Notes: generated by a model not told the origin, from the letters alone. Numbered from the stretch's first letter, positions 1 through 9,014 are shown. The stretch is DNA of 64,000 bases from Mycobacterium sp. 852002-51057_SCH5723018 (GCF_001667035.1 NZ_LZIR01000085.1:1-64000); one strand, 5' to 3'. Made by a program: numbers and translations.

Positions 1-34
1 CCGCCCATTGTGGTGCATAGGGCAGGATGCCCTG

Positions 35-907
35 GTGGCCAGTTTCGCGCAGTGGATCTCGGGGGCGCGGCCGCGCACACTGCCCAACGCGGTGGCGCCG
101 GTGGTCGCCGGCACCGGCGCCGCGGCGGGGCTGCACGCCGCGGTGTGGTGGAAGGCGCTGCTGGCGCTGGTCGTCGCGGTCGCGTTCGTGATCGGCGTCA
201 ACTACGCCAACGACTACTCCGACGGCATCCGCGGCACCGACGACGAGCGGGCCGGGCCGCTGCGGTTGGTGGGGTCGCGGCTGGCGACCCCGCGGTCGGT
301 GCTGACCGCGGCGGTGACGAGCCTGTCGGTGGGCGCGGCGGCCGGGTTGGCGCTGGCGCTGCTGAGCGCGCCCTGGCTGATCGCGGTCGGCGCCGCCTGC
401 ATCGCCGGGGCGTGGCTGTACACCGGCGGGTCGAAGCCCTACGGCTATGCGGGTTTGGGTGAGGTCGCGGTGTTCGTCTTCTTCGGCCTGGTCGCCGTGC
501 TGGGCACCGAGTACACCCAGGCGGTGCGGGTGGACTGGGTGGGGCTGGTGCTCGCGGTGGCGATCGGCGCGCTGTCGTCGTCGGTGCTGGTGGCCAACAA
601 CCTGCGCGACATACCCACCGACGCGCAGTCGCAGAAGATCACCCTGGCGGTGCGGCTGGGCGATGCCCGCACCCGCCTGCTGTATCAGGCGCTGCTGGCG
701 ATCGCCGGCGTCTCGACTCTGGTGCTGATGGCGGCGACGCCGTGGTGCGCGGTGGGGTTGGTGGCCACGCCGCTGGCCCTGCGTGCCCTCGGTCCGGTGC
801 GGTCCGGCCGCGGCGGGCGGGAGCTGATCCCGGTGCTGCGCGACACCGGGCTGGCGATGGTCGTGTGGGCACTCGCGGTGGCGGCGGCGCTGGCGCTCGC
901 GCGCTAG
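35..907 (+). CDS. menA: 1,4-dihydroxy-2-naphthoate polyprenyltransferase MenA
   Basis: This membrane prenyltransferase joins a polyprenyl chain to 1,4-dihydroxy-2-naphthoate to give demethylmenaquinone. The 290-residue protein is almost all hydrophobic segments. It carries the family's first Asp-rich motif (NDYSDGIRGTDD, about residues 60-71) and the second, NLRDIPTD, about residues 191-198. I chose the GTG at 35 because it gives an N-terminus VASFAQWISGARPRT that matches the remembered M. tuberculosis MenA start. A TTG at 8 is also in frame and adds nine residues of no family character. In M. tuberculosis fabH follows menA, but here the next gene is a convergent DUF4229 gene. Confidence 0.95.
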   Translation: MASFAQWISGARPRTLPNAVAPVVAGTGAAAGLHAAVWWKALLALVVAVAFVIGVNYANDYSDGIRGTDDERAGPLRLVGSRLATPRSVLTAAVTSLSVGAAAGLALALLSAPWLIAVGAACIAGAWLYTGGSKPYGYAGLGEVAVFVFFGLVAVLGTEYTQAVRVDWVGLVLAVAIGALSSSVLVANNLRDIPTDAQSQKITLAVRLGDARTRLLYQALLAIAGVSTLVLMAATPWCAVGLVATPLALRALGPVRSGRGGRELIPVLRDTGLAMVVWALAVAAALALAR

Positions 908-1009
908 GAGGCTTTGACTGTGCGCTCAGGGCTTTGAGTGGGCGCCCAGGGCGCGGGTTCTCGGCGTGTCGTCGCCGTGGATTCACACGCAACGCCCATG
1001 AGGCACGCG

Positions 1010-1372
1010 CTAGGCGCCGGACTCCCCCGGCTCCTCGTCGGCTCGCTCGTCTGGCGCCTCGCCGCGCAGCCGGGCCTGCAGCTGCTCGCGTTCGGAGCGC
1101 CGGCGTTCGCCGGCGATCGCCAGCGAGGCGGTGGCGCGCCGGCGCAGCGGGCCGAACAGCCAGATGCCCAGCGGCATCGCGATGATCAGAGCGAACAACA
1201 CGGCGACGACGACGGGGAACTGGTTGAGCCCCAGCAGGCGGGCGACGCCGTAGACCGCGCCGCTGAGCACGATCACCAGCAGCAAACGCGCCACCGCGTA
1301 CAGCAAAACGTCGATGACCACGCGGTTTCCTGGGCGATCCCCAGTGCCGTTGTCGCTAGCCCCTTCTGACAC
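1010..1372 (-). CDS. DUF4229-type small membrane protein (Rv0531-like)
   Basis: This 120-residue protein has two hydrophobic segments (about residues 20-45 and 50-73), followed by a basic and acidic hydrophilic tail with the pattern GERRRSEREQLQARLRGE. This two-helix plan with a charged C-terminus is typical of actinobacterial DUF4229 proteins. No enzymatic motif is visible. The start is the GTG at 1372. It lies 45 bases from a divergent small gene and converges with menA. In M. tuberculosis the equivalent gene Rv0531 sits next to the cytochrome c biogenesis cluster, as here. Its function is unknown. Confidence 0.75.
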   Translation of the reverse strand: MSEGASDNGTGDRPGNRVVIDVLLYAVARLLLVIVLSGAVYGVARLLGLNQFPVVVAVLFALIIAMPLGIWLFGPLRRRATASLAIAGERRRSEREQLQARLRGEAPDERADEEPGESGA

Positions 1373-1417
1373 AGCCCGAGCCTACGGCGCGGGTATATTC
1401 GTCCGAGGAGGTGTTGA

Positions 1418-1579
1418 GTGCTCTACCTGCTGCTTGTCCTGATTCTGGGGACGCTGATCTACGTTGGCTGGCGCGCGGCGCGGTCACAGGTCAACCGGCC
1501 GAAGACTCGCGTGATCGGACCCGACGACGATCCGGAGTTCTTGCGGCGGTTAGGTCACGGGGATAACAACCCTCGCTAG
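1418..1579 (+). CDS. Small single-helix membrane protein, 53 residues (Rv0530A-like)
   Basis: This short gene encodes one N-terminal membrane segment (MLYLLLVLILGTLIYVGW) followed by a basic stretch and an acidic tail containing GPDDDPEFLRRLG. A GAGGAG ribosome site lies seven bases before the GTG start, and a TATATT element (1394-1399) that could serve as a -10 box lies about 20 bases upstream. The position, between the Rv0531-like and Rv0530-like genes, matches the small M. tuberculosis gene Rv0530A. The coding call rests on the ribosome site, the well-formed helix and synteny. No function can be assigned. Confidence 0.7.
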   Translation: MLYLLLVLILGTLIYVGWRAARSQVNRPKTRVIGPDDDPEFLRRLGHGDNNPR

Positions 1580-1595
1580 GCCCCGCTAGGCCCTC

Positions 1596-2870
1596 TTAAA
1601 CCAGGCCCGGGTTGCGCTGGTCGCCCGGGAACCCGTCGGCGACGACGGCCGCCAGCTCGGTCAGCGATTCACGGGTCGACCGCTTCAGCCGATCGAGATC
1701 GATTTCGGCGCCCTCCTCGAGGTGGGGGTCGAAGGGCATCAGCCGCACCGCGCGGCAGCGGCGGGAGAAGTGGTCGATCACCTTGTTCATGTCGACCTTG
1801 CCGGTCCGCGACCGCACCGCGTTGATCACCGCGACCGAGTTGCGGACCAGCTCTTCGTGGCCGTGCGCGTCCAGCCAGTCCAGCGTCTGTGAGGCGCTGC
1901 GCGCGCCGTCGATGGACGCCGAGCTGACCACGATCAAAACGTCGGCCTTTTCCAGCACCGACGACATCGCCGAGTGCAGCAAGCCGGGCCCGCAGTCGGT
2001 GAGCACCAGGCCGTAGAACCGTTCCAGCAGTTCCAGGGTGCGGGCGTAGTCTTCGGCGCTGAACGCCTCCGAGGAGGCCGGATCGTTTTCCGACGCCAGC
2101 ACTTCCAGGCCGCTCGGGCCCTTGGAGGTGTAGCGCCGGACATCGCTGTAGCGCTCGATGGCGGCGGCGTCGTGCAGCAGCTGGCGCACGGTGGCCGTCG
2201 TTTCCAGCGGGATCTTTTGGCTCAGGGTGCCGCAGTCGGGGTTGGCGTCGACGGCCACCACCCGGTCGCCGCGGATCTGGGCGAACGCGGACCCCAGCGT
2301 CGCGGTGATGGTGGTCTTGCCCACCCCGCCCTTCAGCGACAGCAGCGCGATCCGGTAGCAACCCCGCAGCGGCCGGTTGACCTGGGCCACCAGGTTGTTG
2401 TGACGGGCGGCCCGCGGGCTCTCCCCAAGGTTGATCAGGTGACCGGACACCTCGTAGAGCCACCGGCGCCAACCCTCCGATGGCGGCGGCTTGACCGGCC
2501 GCAACAGCATGCCGGTGGACAGCTCCGGATAGGGCGTGTGCGGCACCGGTTCCGGGCGGTAGGGGGACGGGGCCTGGGCGGGCGGCGCTTCGGCCGGGCC
2601 GCTGTAGTAGGCGCCGAATGCCGTCGGGTCGACCCGCGGAATGCCGGTGACCGGGGTGGGATCCCAGGGCGGCATCCCCGCGGGCCGCGGCGCGGCCGGT
2701 GGTGCCGCCTGCCGCCGCTCGGTGCGGAACCCGGCGAAGGCGCGGGTGGGGGGATCCTGGGTCGATTCGCCCTGCGGCTCGGCGAGGTGCTGGGGCGGTG
2801 GTGAAGGCGGCGGCAGCTGAGTGGTCTGCTCATCGGGCGCCCCCGCGCCGGTCGTTGGATGGTCGGACAC
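1596..2870 (-). CDS. ParA/MinD-like ATPase with proline-rich N-terminus (Rv0530-like)
   Basis: This deviant Walker ATPase has 424 residues. The first half is low-complexity and rich in Pro, Ala and Arg. The ATPase domain begins near residue 175 with IALLSLKGGVGKTTITATLG, a textbook ParA/MinD Walker A signature, followed by VVAVDANPDCGTLS (switch I/A') and LVLTDCGPGLL (Walker B). The layout resembles EspI-like and other mycobacterial MinD-type proteins. The GTG at 2870 is preferred because GGGGGA lies six bases upstream. A GTG at 2876 abuts that site and is less likely. It is the last gene of the hemL/cytochrome c biogenesis operon. Its role is not established. Confidence 0.85.
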   Translation of the reverse strand: MSDHPTTGAGAPDEQTTQLPPPSPPPQHLAEPQGESTQDPPTRAFAGFRTERRQAAPPAAPRPAGMPPWDPTPVTGIPRVDPTAFGAYYSGPAEAPPAQAPSPYRPEPVPHTPYPELSTGMLLRPVKPPPSEGWRRWLYEVSGHLINLGESPRAARHNNLVAQVNRPLRGCYRIALLSLKGGVGKTTITATLGSAFAQIRGDRVVAVDANPDCGTLSQKIPLETTATVRQLLHDAAAIERYSDVRRYTSKGPSGLEVLASENDPASSEAFSAEDYARTLELLERFYGLVLTDCGPGLLHSAMSSVLEKADVLIVVSSASIDGARSASQTLDWLDAHGHEELVRNSVAVINAVRSRTGKVDMNKVIDHFSRRCRAVRLMPFDPHLEEGAEIDLDRLKRSTRESLTELAAVVADGFPGDQRNPGLV

Positions 2871-2912
2871 GTGCACTCCCCCTTGTGTGTTACGTGGGTC
2901 GGTTGCTGGCTG

Positions 2913-3890
2913 TCATCCCACACCCGCATACGAATGCAGGCCCACAGTGACCAGGTTAACGAAGAACAAATTGAAGACCATGGCCACGAATCCCGCGACG
3001 TTGATCCAGGCCGCCTTGCGGTCCCGCCACCCGGCGGTCGACCTGGCGTGCAGGTAGGCGGCGTAGATCACCCACGCGACGAAGGAAACCGTCTCCTTGG
3101 GGTCCCAGCCCCAGTACCGGCCCCAGGCCTCCTCGGCCCAGATGGCGCCGAAGATCACCCCGAAGCCGAACACCGGGAACGCGAAGATGGTGGTGCGGTA
3201 GGCGACGCGGTCCAGGGTCTGGGCGTCCGGAAACCGCCGCACCGTCCGGGCCAGGGCGCCCTGGGCGTCAGGCTCACCCAGCCGCGAGGTGCGCAGCAGG
3301 AACAGGATGCTGGCGATGCCGGCGACCATGAACACCCCGGAGCCCAGGCTGACCACCGACACGTGGATCGGCAGCCAGTAGGACTGGAGCGCGGGCATCA
3401 CCGGGGCGGCGTTGGCGTACAGCCAGCGCCCGGACACGGTCAGCAGGATCAACACCGGCACCAGCAGGAAAACCCACAGCGGGCGGTATTGCGGGCGGCG
3501 CAGCACGACCGCGCCGGCGACCAACCCGCACAGGCAGGTCAGATTGATGAACTCGTACATGTTGCCCCAGGGCACCCGCACGGTCGCCAGGCCGCGCAGC
3601 ACGATGCACGCGAGCAGCAGCGCGATGCCGAGGTACGCCACGGCCAGCCCGGCCCGCCCGACGCGCTCGTCGAACGGCCGCTGCTCTACTTCGTCCACGA
3701 TGCCGGGGACGGCGCTGTCGGCGCCGACGGAGCCGACCAGCACGCGCTCGCGGCGCTCGGTGCGGCGGCCACCGACGTAGGCCAGCTCGAAGGCCAGCAG
3801 CAGCAGGGCGACGACCAGGGCCACCACCGCCGAGGTGAACGCCCAGTCGGAATATCGCGCCAAGCCGACGTTGACGTCCAGGGTGTTCAT
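2913..3890 (-). CDS. ccsA: Cytochrome c biogenesis protein CcsA/CcsB type (haem handling)
   Basis: This polytopic membrane protein works with ResB to carry haem across the membrane and attach it to apocytochrome c (System II). The 325 residues contain about eight membrane segments. The tryptophan-rich WWD-like haem motif reads WAEEAWGRYWGWDPKET near residues 250-266. Conserved His residues flank it, in LPIHVSVVSLG before and near HARSTAGW after. The ATG overlaps the resB stop as ATGA, so the two are translationally coupled. Orthologous to M. tuberculosis Rv0529 by order and by sequence. Confidence 0.95.
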   Translation of the reverse strand: MNTLDVNVGLARYSDWAFTSAVVALVVALLLLAFELAYVGGRRTERRERVLVGSVGADSAVPGIVDEVEQRPFDERVGRAGLAVAYLGIALLLACIVLRGLATVRVPWGNMYEFINLTCLCGLVAGAVVLRRPQYRPLWVFLLVPVLILLTVSGRWLYANAAPVMPALQSYWLPIHVSVVSLGSGVFMVAGIASILFLLRTSRLGEPDAQGALARTVRRFPDAQTLDRVAYRTTIFAFPVFGFGVIFGAIWAEEAWGRYWGWDPKETVSFVAWVIYAAYLHARSTAGWRDRKAAWINVAGFVAMVFNLFFVNLVTVGLHSYAGVG

Positions 3891-5527
3891 TTGACGTCCA
3901 CCTGAGAACTCCTTCGGGACGTGGGGGCCGCTTCGGGCCGGTCGGCGCCGTGTCCGGCCAACAACCGCTCGATCAACCGCTCGAACTCGTCACCCCAACC
4001 GGAGTTGTCGGTGCGCGCCAGGCCGCCCAGTTCGACGTTCACCGTACCGGCCGCCTCGCCGCCGGCCGCAGTGAGCCGGACCCACACCCGGCGGCGGCGC
4101 ACCAGCAGCGAGACCACCAGCCCGGCCATCATCGTGATGGCAAACACCAGCACCCATGTCTGGCCGGGGTCGTGGGAGACCTGCAGATTGACGAACGGCA
4201 CGGCCCCGTCGAAGCGGACGACGGTGCCCGCGGCCGGACCCTGGTCGATGCGGACCTCCTGGCCGGCGCGCAGGTTGACGCGCTTCTCCTTGGTCAGCCG
4301 GCCCTGCTCGATCAGCCGCGGGTCCAGGGTGAACAACGACTGGGGCCGCCCGGTGTCCAGGCCGGTGTCGCCGCGATAGATGTCGATCGCCACCGCGGGG
4401 GCGTTGAGCGCCGGGAAGCGCGACGACAACAGCGCGCCGTCGAGTTGCTCGGTCGGCGCCAGCAGGCCCTGGATGGCGATCTCGTGCTGGCGGCGCTCGG
4501 TCGGGTTGGGGTAACTGCCGGCGGGCGGGTCGATGCGCGCCACACCCGACGAGAGCAGGGTCTGCGGGTTGTCGGGTCGCCACTGCACGGTCGACGTGCG
4601 CGTCTCCCCGCCCGGGAACGTCACGGTGAAGGTGGGCGCGTAGCCGTGCCCCTGCAGGTAGACCCGGTCGCCGCCGACCCGCAGCGGGTGGTTGACCTCC
4701 AACAGGTAGTGCCGCCAGTTGTTGGCCGCCAGGTCGCGACCCGACTGGTAGTCGATGTCGGCGGCGAACGAGGTGGCCTGCCCCGACGGCAGGTAGTGCG
4801 CCTGAAAGTTGTTGACCCGTAGGCAGATTGGGTGCAGCGACGTGCCGTCGACGGTATTCCCGGCGCGAAATGAGTCGAACACGGCCGGCGAGGCCGAGCA
4901 GAATCCCGGGCCGCCGTCGGCGATCACGATCACGTTGCCCTCATACCCGAACAGCTTGCCGACGGCCACCGCGACGAGCAGGCCCAGCAGCGAGAAGTGA
5001 AAGACGATGTTGCCGAACTCGCGCAGGTAGCCCTTCTCGGCGGACACCTCGACCGTGCCGGCCTCGTTCGGGTCGGGGTGGCGGATGGCCGTGCGCCAGC
5101 CCCGTAACCGGCCGGCAATGGTGTTGGCCAGCGCGTTCAGCTCCTCGGGGGCGGCGTCGAGCCGGACGCCGGCGTGCTTGGGCAGCCGGGCCAGGTTGCG
5201 CGGGGCGGGCACCGGGGTGGCGCGCAGGCTGCGGGCGTGCTCGATCATCCGCGGGGTCAGGCAGCCGACCAGCGAGACGAACAACAGCACGTAGATGGCG
5301 GTGAACCAGAAGCTGGAGAACACGTCGAAGGCCTGCAGCCGATTCAGCCACGGCCCGATCACCCGATGGGCCTTCAGGTAGTCGTCGACCTTGCCGGCGT
5401 TGAGGCTGCGCTGGGGCAGCAGCGCGCCGGGTATCGCGCCCAGCGCGAGCAGGAACAGCAGCACCAGCGCGGTGCCCATCGAGGTCAGCGCGCGCCAGGT
5501 GTTGCGGGCTTTTTGGCCGAGCCACAT
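3887..5527 (-). CDS. resB: Cytochrome c biogenesis protein ResB (Ccs1)
   Basis: ResB is the large partner of CcsA in System II cytochrome c maturation. The 546 residues begin with a cytoplasmic stretch and membrane segments (SMGTALVLLFLLALGAIPGA, then a pair near FWFTAIYVLLFVSLVGC). They continue with a third segment, a long extracytoplasmic domain and a last helix (WVLVFAITMMAGLVVSLLV) near the C-terminus. The frame stays open about 100 codons upstream, but that part is Arg/Pro-rich shadow sequence of ccdA. The ATG at 5527 shares one base with the ccdA stop (TGATG), has a GAGG upstream and gives the normal family length. Confidence 0.93.
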   Translation of the reverse strand: MWLGQKARNTWRALTSMGTALVLLFLLALGAIPGALLPQRSLNAGKVDDYLKAHRVIGPWLNRLQAFDVFSSFWFTAIYVLLFVSLVGCLTPRMIEHARSLRATPVPAPRNLARLPKHAGVRLDAAPEELNALANTIAGRLRGWRTAIRHPDPNEAGTVEVSAEKGYLREFGNIVFHFSLLGLLVAVAVGKLFGYEGNVIVIADGGPGFCSASPAVFDSFRAGNTVDGTSLHPICLRVNNFQAHYLPSGQATSFAADIDYQSGRDLAANNWRHYLLEVNHPLRVGGDRVYLQGHGYAPTFTVTFPGGETRTSTVQWRPDNPQTLLSSGVARIDPPAGSYPNPTERRQHEIAIQGLLAPTEQLDGALLSSRFPALNAPAVAIDIYRGDTGLDTGRPQSLFTLDPRLIEQGRLTKEKRVNLRAGQEVRIDQGPAAGTVVRFDGAVPFVNLQVSHDPGQTWVLVFAITMMAGLVVSLLVRRRRVWVRLTAAGGEAAGTVNVELGGLARTDNSGWGDEFERLIERLLAGHGADRPEAAPTSRRSSQVDVK

Positions 5528-6306
5528 CAAATCGGCAACCTCACGTCGGAGACGAACGCGTCGCGCAGCCAGGAGATGAAGTCGTTCCACAGCCCGGTTA
5601 CCAGCAGCGCGCCGACCGCGATCAGTAGCGCGCCGCCGAAGATCTGGATGGCCCGGGTGTGCCGCCGCAGCCAGGCCAGGCCCCCCACCGCTCCCGCCGA
5701 GCCGAACGCCAGCAGCACGAACGGGATCCCCAGGCCCAGGCAGTAGGCAATCACCAGTACGACGCCGCGGGCGACGTTCGCCCCGTCGGTGGCCGAGGCG
5801 ACGGTGATCACCCCGGTCAGCGTGGGCCCCAGGCACGGCGTCCAGCCGAGCGCGAACACCGCGCCCAGCAGCGGCGCGCCCGCGACCGTCGTCAACTGCC
5901 GCGGGCTGAACCGCGCCTGGCGCTGCAGGGCCGGGATGAGGCCCACGAACACCAGCCCCATCACGATGGTCAGCACGCCGCCGATCCGTTGCAGCACAAG
6001 CTGATTGGTGATGAGCGTGGTGGTCATGCCGAGGACGGCGACCGTGCCGAGCACGAACACCGTGGTGAACCCGGCGACGAACAACGCCGCCGACCCCGCG
6101 ACCCGCCAGCGGGCGGTCGGGGGCGCCTTGATCGCGCCGGGGGGCGGCTGTTCGTCAACCCCGACGACGGCGGCCAGGTAGGACAGGTAGCCGGGCACCA
6201 GCGGCACCACGCACGGCGAGGCGAACGACACCAGGCCGGCGAGCAGGCACGCGCCGAGGGCCAGCAGCAACGGGCCGGCGGCGGCGATCTGGGTGAAGCC
6301 CGTCAT
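5527..6306 (-). CDS. ccdA: Thiol-disulfide electron carrier CcdA/DsbD family
   Basis: CcdA passes reducing power from cytoplasmic thioredoxin across the membrane to the extracytoplasmic TlpA/ResA protein, keeping the cytochrome c CXXCH cysteines reduced. The 259 residues have six or more hydrophobic segments. The two redox cysteines lie in the typical ASPCVVPLVPGYL motif near residue 31 and in GWTPCLGPTLTG near residue 148. The start overlaps the upstream gene's stop (ATGA), and its stop shares a base with the resB start. Orthologous to Rv0527. Confidence 0.95.
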   Translation of the reverse strand: MTGFTQIAAAGPLLLALGACLLAGLVSFASPCVVPLVPGYLSYLAAVVGVDEQPPPGAIKAPPTARWRVAGSAALFVAGFTTVFVLGTVAVLGMTTTLITNQLVLQRIGGVLTIVMGLVFVGLIPALQRQARFSPRQLTTVAGAPLLGAVFALGWTPCLGPTLTGVITVASATDGANVARGVVLVIAYCLGLGIPFVLLAFGSAGAVGGLAWLRRHTRAIQIFGGALLIAVGALLVTGLWNDFISWLRDAFVSDVRLPI

Positions 6307-6917
6307 TCTTGGGCCACCCGCTGCACCACGGGCTGCAGATCCTGGGCCAGCAGTTCGCGCAAGAACACCGCCGCCACCCGGTGCTGGCGGTCCAGCACCA
6401 GCGTGGACGGGATCACGGTGGTGGGGTACTTGCCGCCGAACGCGATCAGGGTGCGCATCGCCGGATCGTAGATGGACGGGTAGCTGACGTGGTGGTCGTC
6501 GACGAAGTCCAGGGCCGCCTGGCGGTTGTTGTCGCGGACATCGATGCCGAGAAAAGACACCCCGGCCCGGGTGGCGTCATACACCTGCTGCAGCTGGCCG
6601 ACCTCGGCGCGGCACGGCCCGCACCATTGCCCCCACACGTTGATGACGACGACCTGGCCGGCGAAGTCGTCCAGGGAACGGGTGTGCGCCGGATCGGCCA
6701 GGTCCGGCCCGGACAGCGGGCCGGGACGGCCGCGGGTCGCCGGCGGGTTGTAGTAGATGTCGGTTTTGCCGCCCGGCGAGACGAATTCGAAGCTGCCGCC
6801 CTGGGCCACCGCGTCACGACCCGAGCAGCCGGCCAGCACAATGGCCACCGCCGCTCCGGCCATCGCCAGCCGCCGGGCGGCCAATGCGCCGCTCCTCCTC
6901 ATCGCTCCGCTCTGCAT
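6303..6917 (-). CDS. TlpA/ResA-type thioredoxin-like lipoprotein
   Basis: This is a predicted membrane-anchored thiol-disulfide oxidoreductase that reduces apocytochrome c outside the membrane. The N-terminus is a lipoprotein signal peptide with lipobox LAGC (cysteine near residue 31). The thioredoxin fold carries the active site WGQWCGPCRAEV near residues 94-105 and a cis-Pro region near YPTTVIPSTLVLD. Length is 204 residues from the ATG at 6917. An in-frame ATG at 6902 would shorten the peptide by five residues and still leave a signal sequence. It follows the mutase gene by 16 bases and overlaps ccdA by four. Orthologous to Rv0526. Confidence 0.92.
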   Translation of the reverse strand: MQSGAMRRSGALAARRLAMAGAAVAIVLAGCSGRDAVAQGGSFEFVSPGGKTDIYYNPPATRGRPGPLSGPDLADPAHTRSLDDFAGQVVVINVWGQWCGPCRAEVGQLQQVYDATRAGVSFLGIDVRDNNRQAALDFVDDHHVSYPSIYDPAMRTLIAFGGKYPTTVIPSTLVLDRQHRVAAVFLRELLAQDLQPVVQRVAQE

Positions 6918-6933
6918 CGTCGCCGCCGCGTGG

Positions 6934-7542
6934 TCACGTCGCCGCTGGTTCGCTGTACTCGATGTCGGCCAGGCGGTCGCCGTCGTAGATCAGGGTGGTG
7001 ACCGAGCACAGCCCGCATTCGCGTCGCCGCGGGTCGTGCCAGAGCCGCTTGCCGCTCAGGTGCAGCCGCAGCGTCCAGACCGGCAGCTGGTGGCTGACGC
7101 ACACCACCTCGTGGCCGGTGCCGCGGGCGCGCGCCTTGTCCACCGCGGTCGTCATCCGCGCCGCGATCTCGGCGTATGGCTCTCCCCACGACGGCGTGAA
7201 CGGGTTGCGCAGCTGCCACCAGAACCGCGGGTCTTTCCAGGCGCCGTCGCCGGGGCCGACGCGGCGGCCCTCGAAGAAGTTGGCCGACTCGATCAGATCG
7301 GGGTCGGTGTCCACGGGCAGGTCGTGCTTGGCGGCGATGGGTGCGGCCGTCTCCTGGGCTCGCTGCAGCGGGGACGCGATGACGGCGACGATGTCGCGGT
7401 CGGCCAGGGCATCGGCGACCGCCTCGGCCTGCGCCCTGCCCTTCTCCGACAGGTGGTAGCCGGGCAACCGGCCGTAGAGCACGCCGCTGGGGTTGTGCAC
7501 CTCGCCGTGGCGCACCACGTGGACCCGCGTCTGCTCGGCCAT
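6934..7542 (-). CDS. Histidine phosphatase / phosphoglycerate-mutase-like protein
   Basis: This 202-residue member of the histidine phosphatase superfamily has the phosphohistidine motif VHVVRHGEVHNP at residues 8-19. A second catalytic His lies in VVCVSHQLPVW, and the conserved SPLQRAQETA segment is present. These proteins remove phosphate from small molecules or proteins. The substrate is not evident, and its position does not show a glycolytic role. The frame is open well upstream, but the ATG at 7542 shares one base with the hemL stop (TGATG) and puts the catalytic motif at the normal distance from the N-terminus. Orthologous to Rv0525. Confidence 0.9.
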   Translation of the reverse strand: MAEQTRVHVVRHGEVHNPSGVLYGRLPGYHLSEKGRAQAEAVADALADRDIVAVIASPLQRAQETAAPIAAKHDLPVDTDPDLIESANFFEGRRVGPGDGAWKDPRFWWQLRNPFTPSWGEPYAEIAARMTTAVDKARARGTGHEVVCVSHQLPVWTLRLHLSGKRLWHDPRRRECGLCSVTTLIYDGDRLADIEYSEPAAT

Positions 7543-8912
7543 CAGGGTTGCGTCTCCGGCGCGGCGGCATCGGCGGCCCGGCGGGCCGCCGTGGGCAAAG
7601 CTTCGGCGATCCGGTCGAACGCGGCGTCGTCGAGCGCCGTCGACACGAACCACGTTTCGAAGGCGCTGCACGGCGGGTAGACGCCCGCGTCCAGCAGGGC
7701 GTGGAAGAACGGAGGGTAACGCCACGTCTGGCTGGCCCGCGCCGACGCGAAGTCGGTCACCGGGGTCTCGGCGAAGAACACGCCGATCATGCTGCCGGCC
7801 CGCGGAACCTGGTGCGGCACACCTGCTTTCGTCAGGGCGTCGGATAGCAGCTCGGCCAGGCGGTCGGCGTTGGCGTCCAGGGTGGCGTAGGCGGCGTCGT
7901 CGGCGGCGCGCAGCGTGGCCAGCCCGGCGGCCACGGCCACCGGGTTACCCGACAGGGTGCCGGCCTGATAGACCGGCCCCAGCGGCGCCAGCCGCTGCAT
8001 CACCTCGGCGCGCCCGCCGAACGCGGCCGCCGGCAGACCGCCGCTCATCACCTTGCCGAACGTGAACAGGTCCGCGGCTACGGGATCGATTCCGTACCAG
8101 CCGCTTCGGCTGACCCGGAAACCGGTCATCACCTCGTCGACGATCAGCAGCGCGCCGTGCTCGGCGGTGATCTCGCGCAGCGCCGCGTTGTAGCCCGGCG
8201 CCGGTGGGACCACCCCCATGTTCCCGGGGCTGGCTTCGGTGATCACCGCGGCGATCTGGTCGCCGAACCGGTCGAACGTTTGCCGCACGGCGCCGAGGTC
8301 GTTGTAGGGCAACACGATTGTGTCGGCGGCCGCGGCGCCGGTCACCCCGGGCGACGACGGCAGGCCGAGCGTCGCCACCCCGGACCCGGCGTCGGCGAGC
8401 AGCGCGTCAACGTGGCCGTGGTAGCAGCCGGAGAACTTGACGATTTTGGCCCGGCCGGTGAACCCGCGGGCCAACCGGACCGCGCTCATGGTGGCCTCGG
8501 TGCCGGAGTTCACCAACCGGATGCGCTCGACGGGCGCGACCCGCCCGATGATCTCGGCGGCCAGCTGGCTTTCGGCCGGCGTCGGCGCCCCGAACGACAG
8601 CCCCGACGCGGCCGCCCGGGTGACCGCGTCGACGACGGCCGGGTGGGCGTGGCCCAGGATCATCGGGCCCCACGAGCACACCAGGTCGACGTAACGGTTG
8701 CCGTCGGCGTCGGTGAGCCAGCACCCGCGCGCCTCGGTGATGAACCGCGGGGTGCCACCGACCGCCGTGAACGCGCGCACCGGGGAGTTCACCCCGCCGG
8801 GAATGACGGCGCAAGCCTCGGTGAACAACTTCGCCGACTCGGCCACGGAGGCTGTTGACGAGGCTGTTACCGAGGCCGGGGCATGCGCGGTCGCCTGGTC
8901 ACTGCTACCCAT
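7542..8912 (-). CDS. hemL: Glutamate-1-semialdehyde 2,1-aminomutase
   Basis: HemL is the PLP enzyme that converts glutamate-1-semialdehyde to 5-aminolevulinate, the second step of the C5 haem route begun by hemA at 38.9-40.2 kb in this window. The 456 residues contain VIPGGVNSPVRAF at the N-terminus, the SGTEATMSAVRLARG phosphate-binding region, IVDEVMTGFR (the Asp contacting the PLP ring nitrogen) and FGKVMSGG with the Schiff-base Lys287. It heads the operon that continues into cytochrome c biogenesis, linking haem supply to haem use. No strong ribosome site is seen before the ATG. Confidence 0.96.
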   Translation of the reverse strand: MGSSDQATAHAPASVTASSTASVAESAKLFTEACAVIPGGVNSPVRAFTAVGGTPRFITEARGCWLTDADGNRYVDLVCSWGPMILGHAHPAVVDAVTRAAASGLSFGAPTPAESQLAAEIIGRVAPVERIRLVNSGTEATMSAVRLARGFTGRAKIVKFSGCYHGHVDALLADAGSGVATLGLPSSPGVTGAAAADTIVLPYNDLGAVRQTFDRFGDQIAAVITEASPGNMGVVPPAPGYNAALREITAEHGALLIVDEVMTGFRVSRSGWYGIDPVAADLFTFGKVMSGGLPAAAFGGRAEVMQRLAPLGPVYQAGTLSGNPVAVAAGLATLRAADDAAYATLDANADRLAELLSDALTKAGVPHQVPRAGSMIGVFFAETPVTDFASARASQTWRYPPFFHALLDAGVYPPCSAFETWFVSTALDDAAFDRIAEALPTAARRAADAAAPETQP

Positions 8913-9014
8913 GCCGACCAGTGTCCCAGCCTCCGCGGATCGTTCAACTACAGGGTGTAGCAGGAGGGGGTGTCAGGCCTGGGCGCCGACCGTTGGCGCT
9001 GACACAATCGACCG

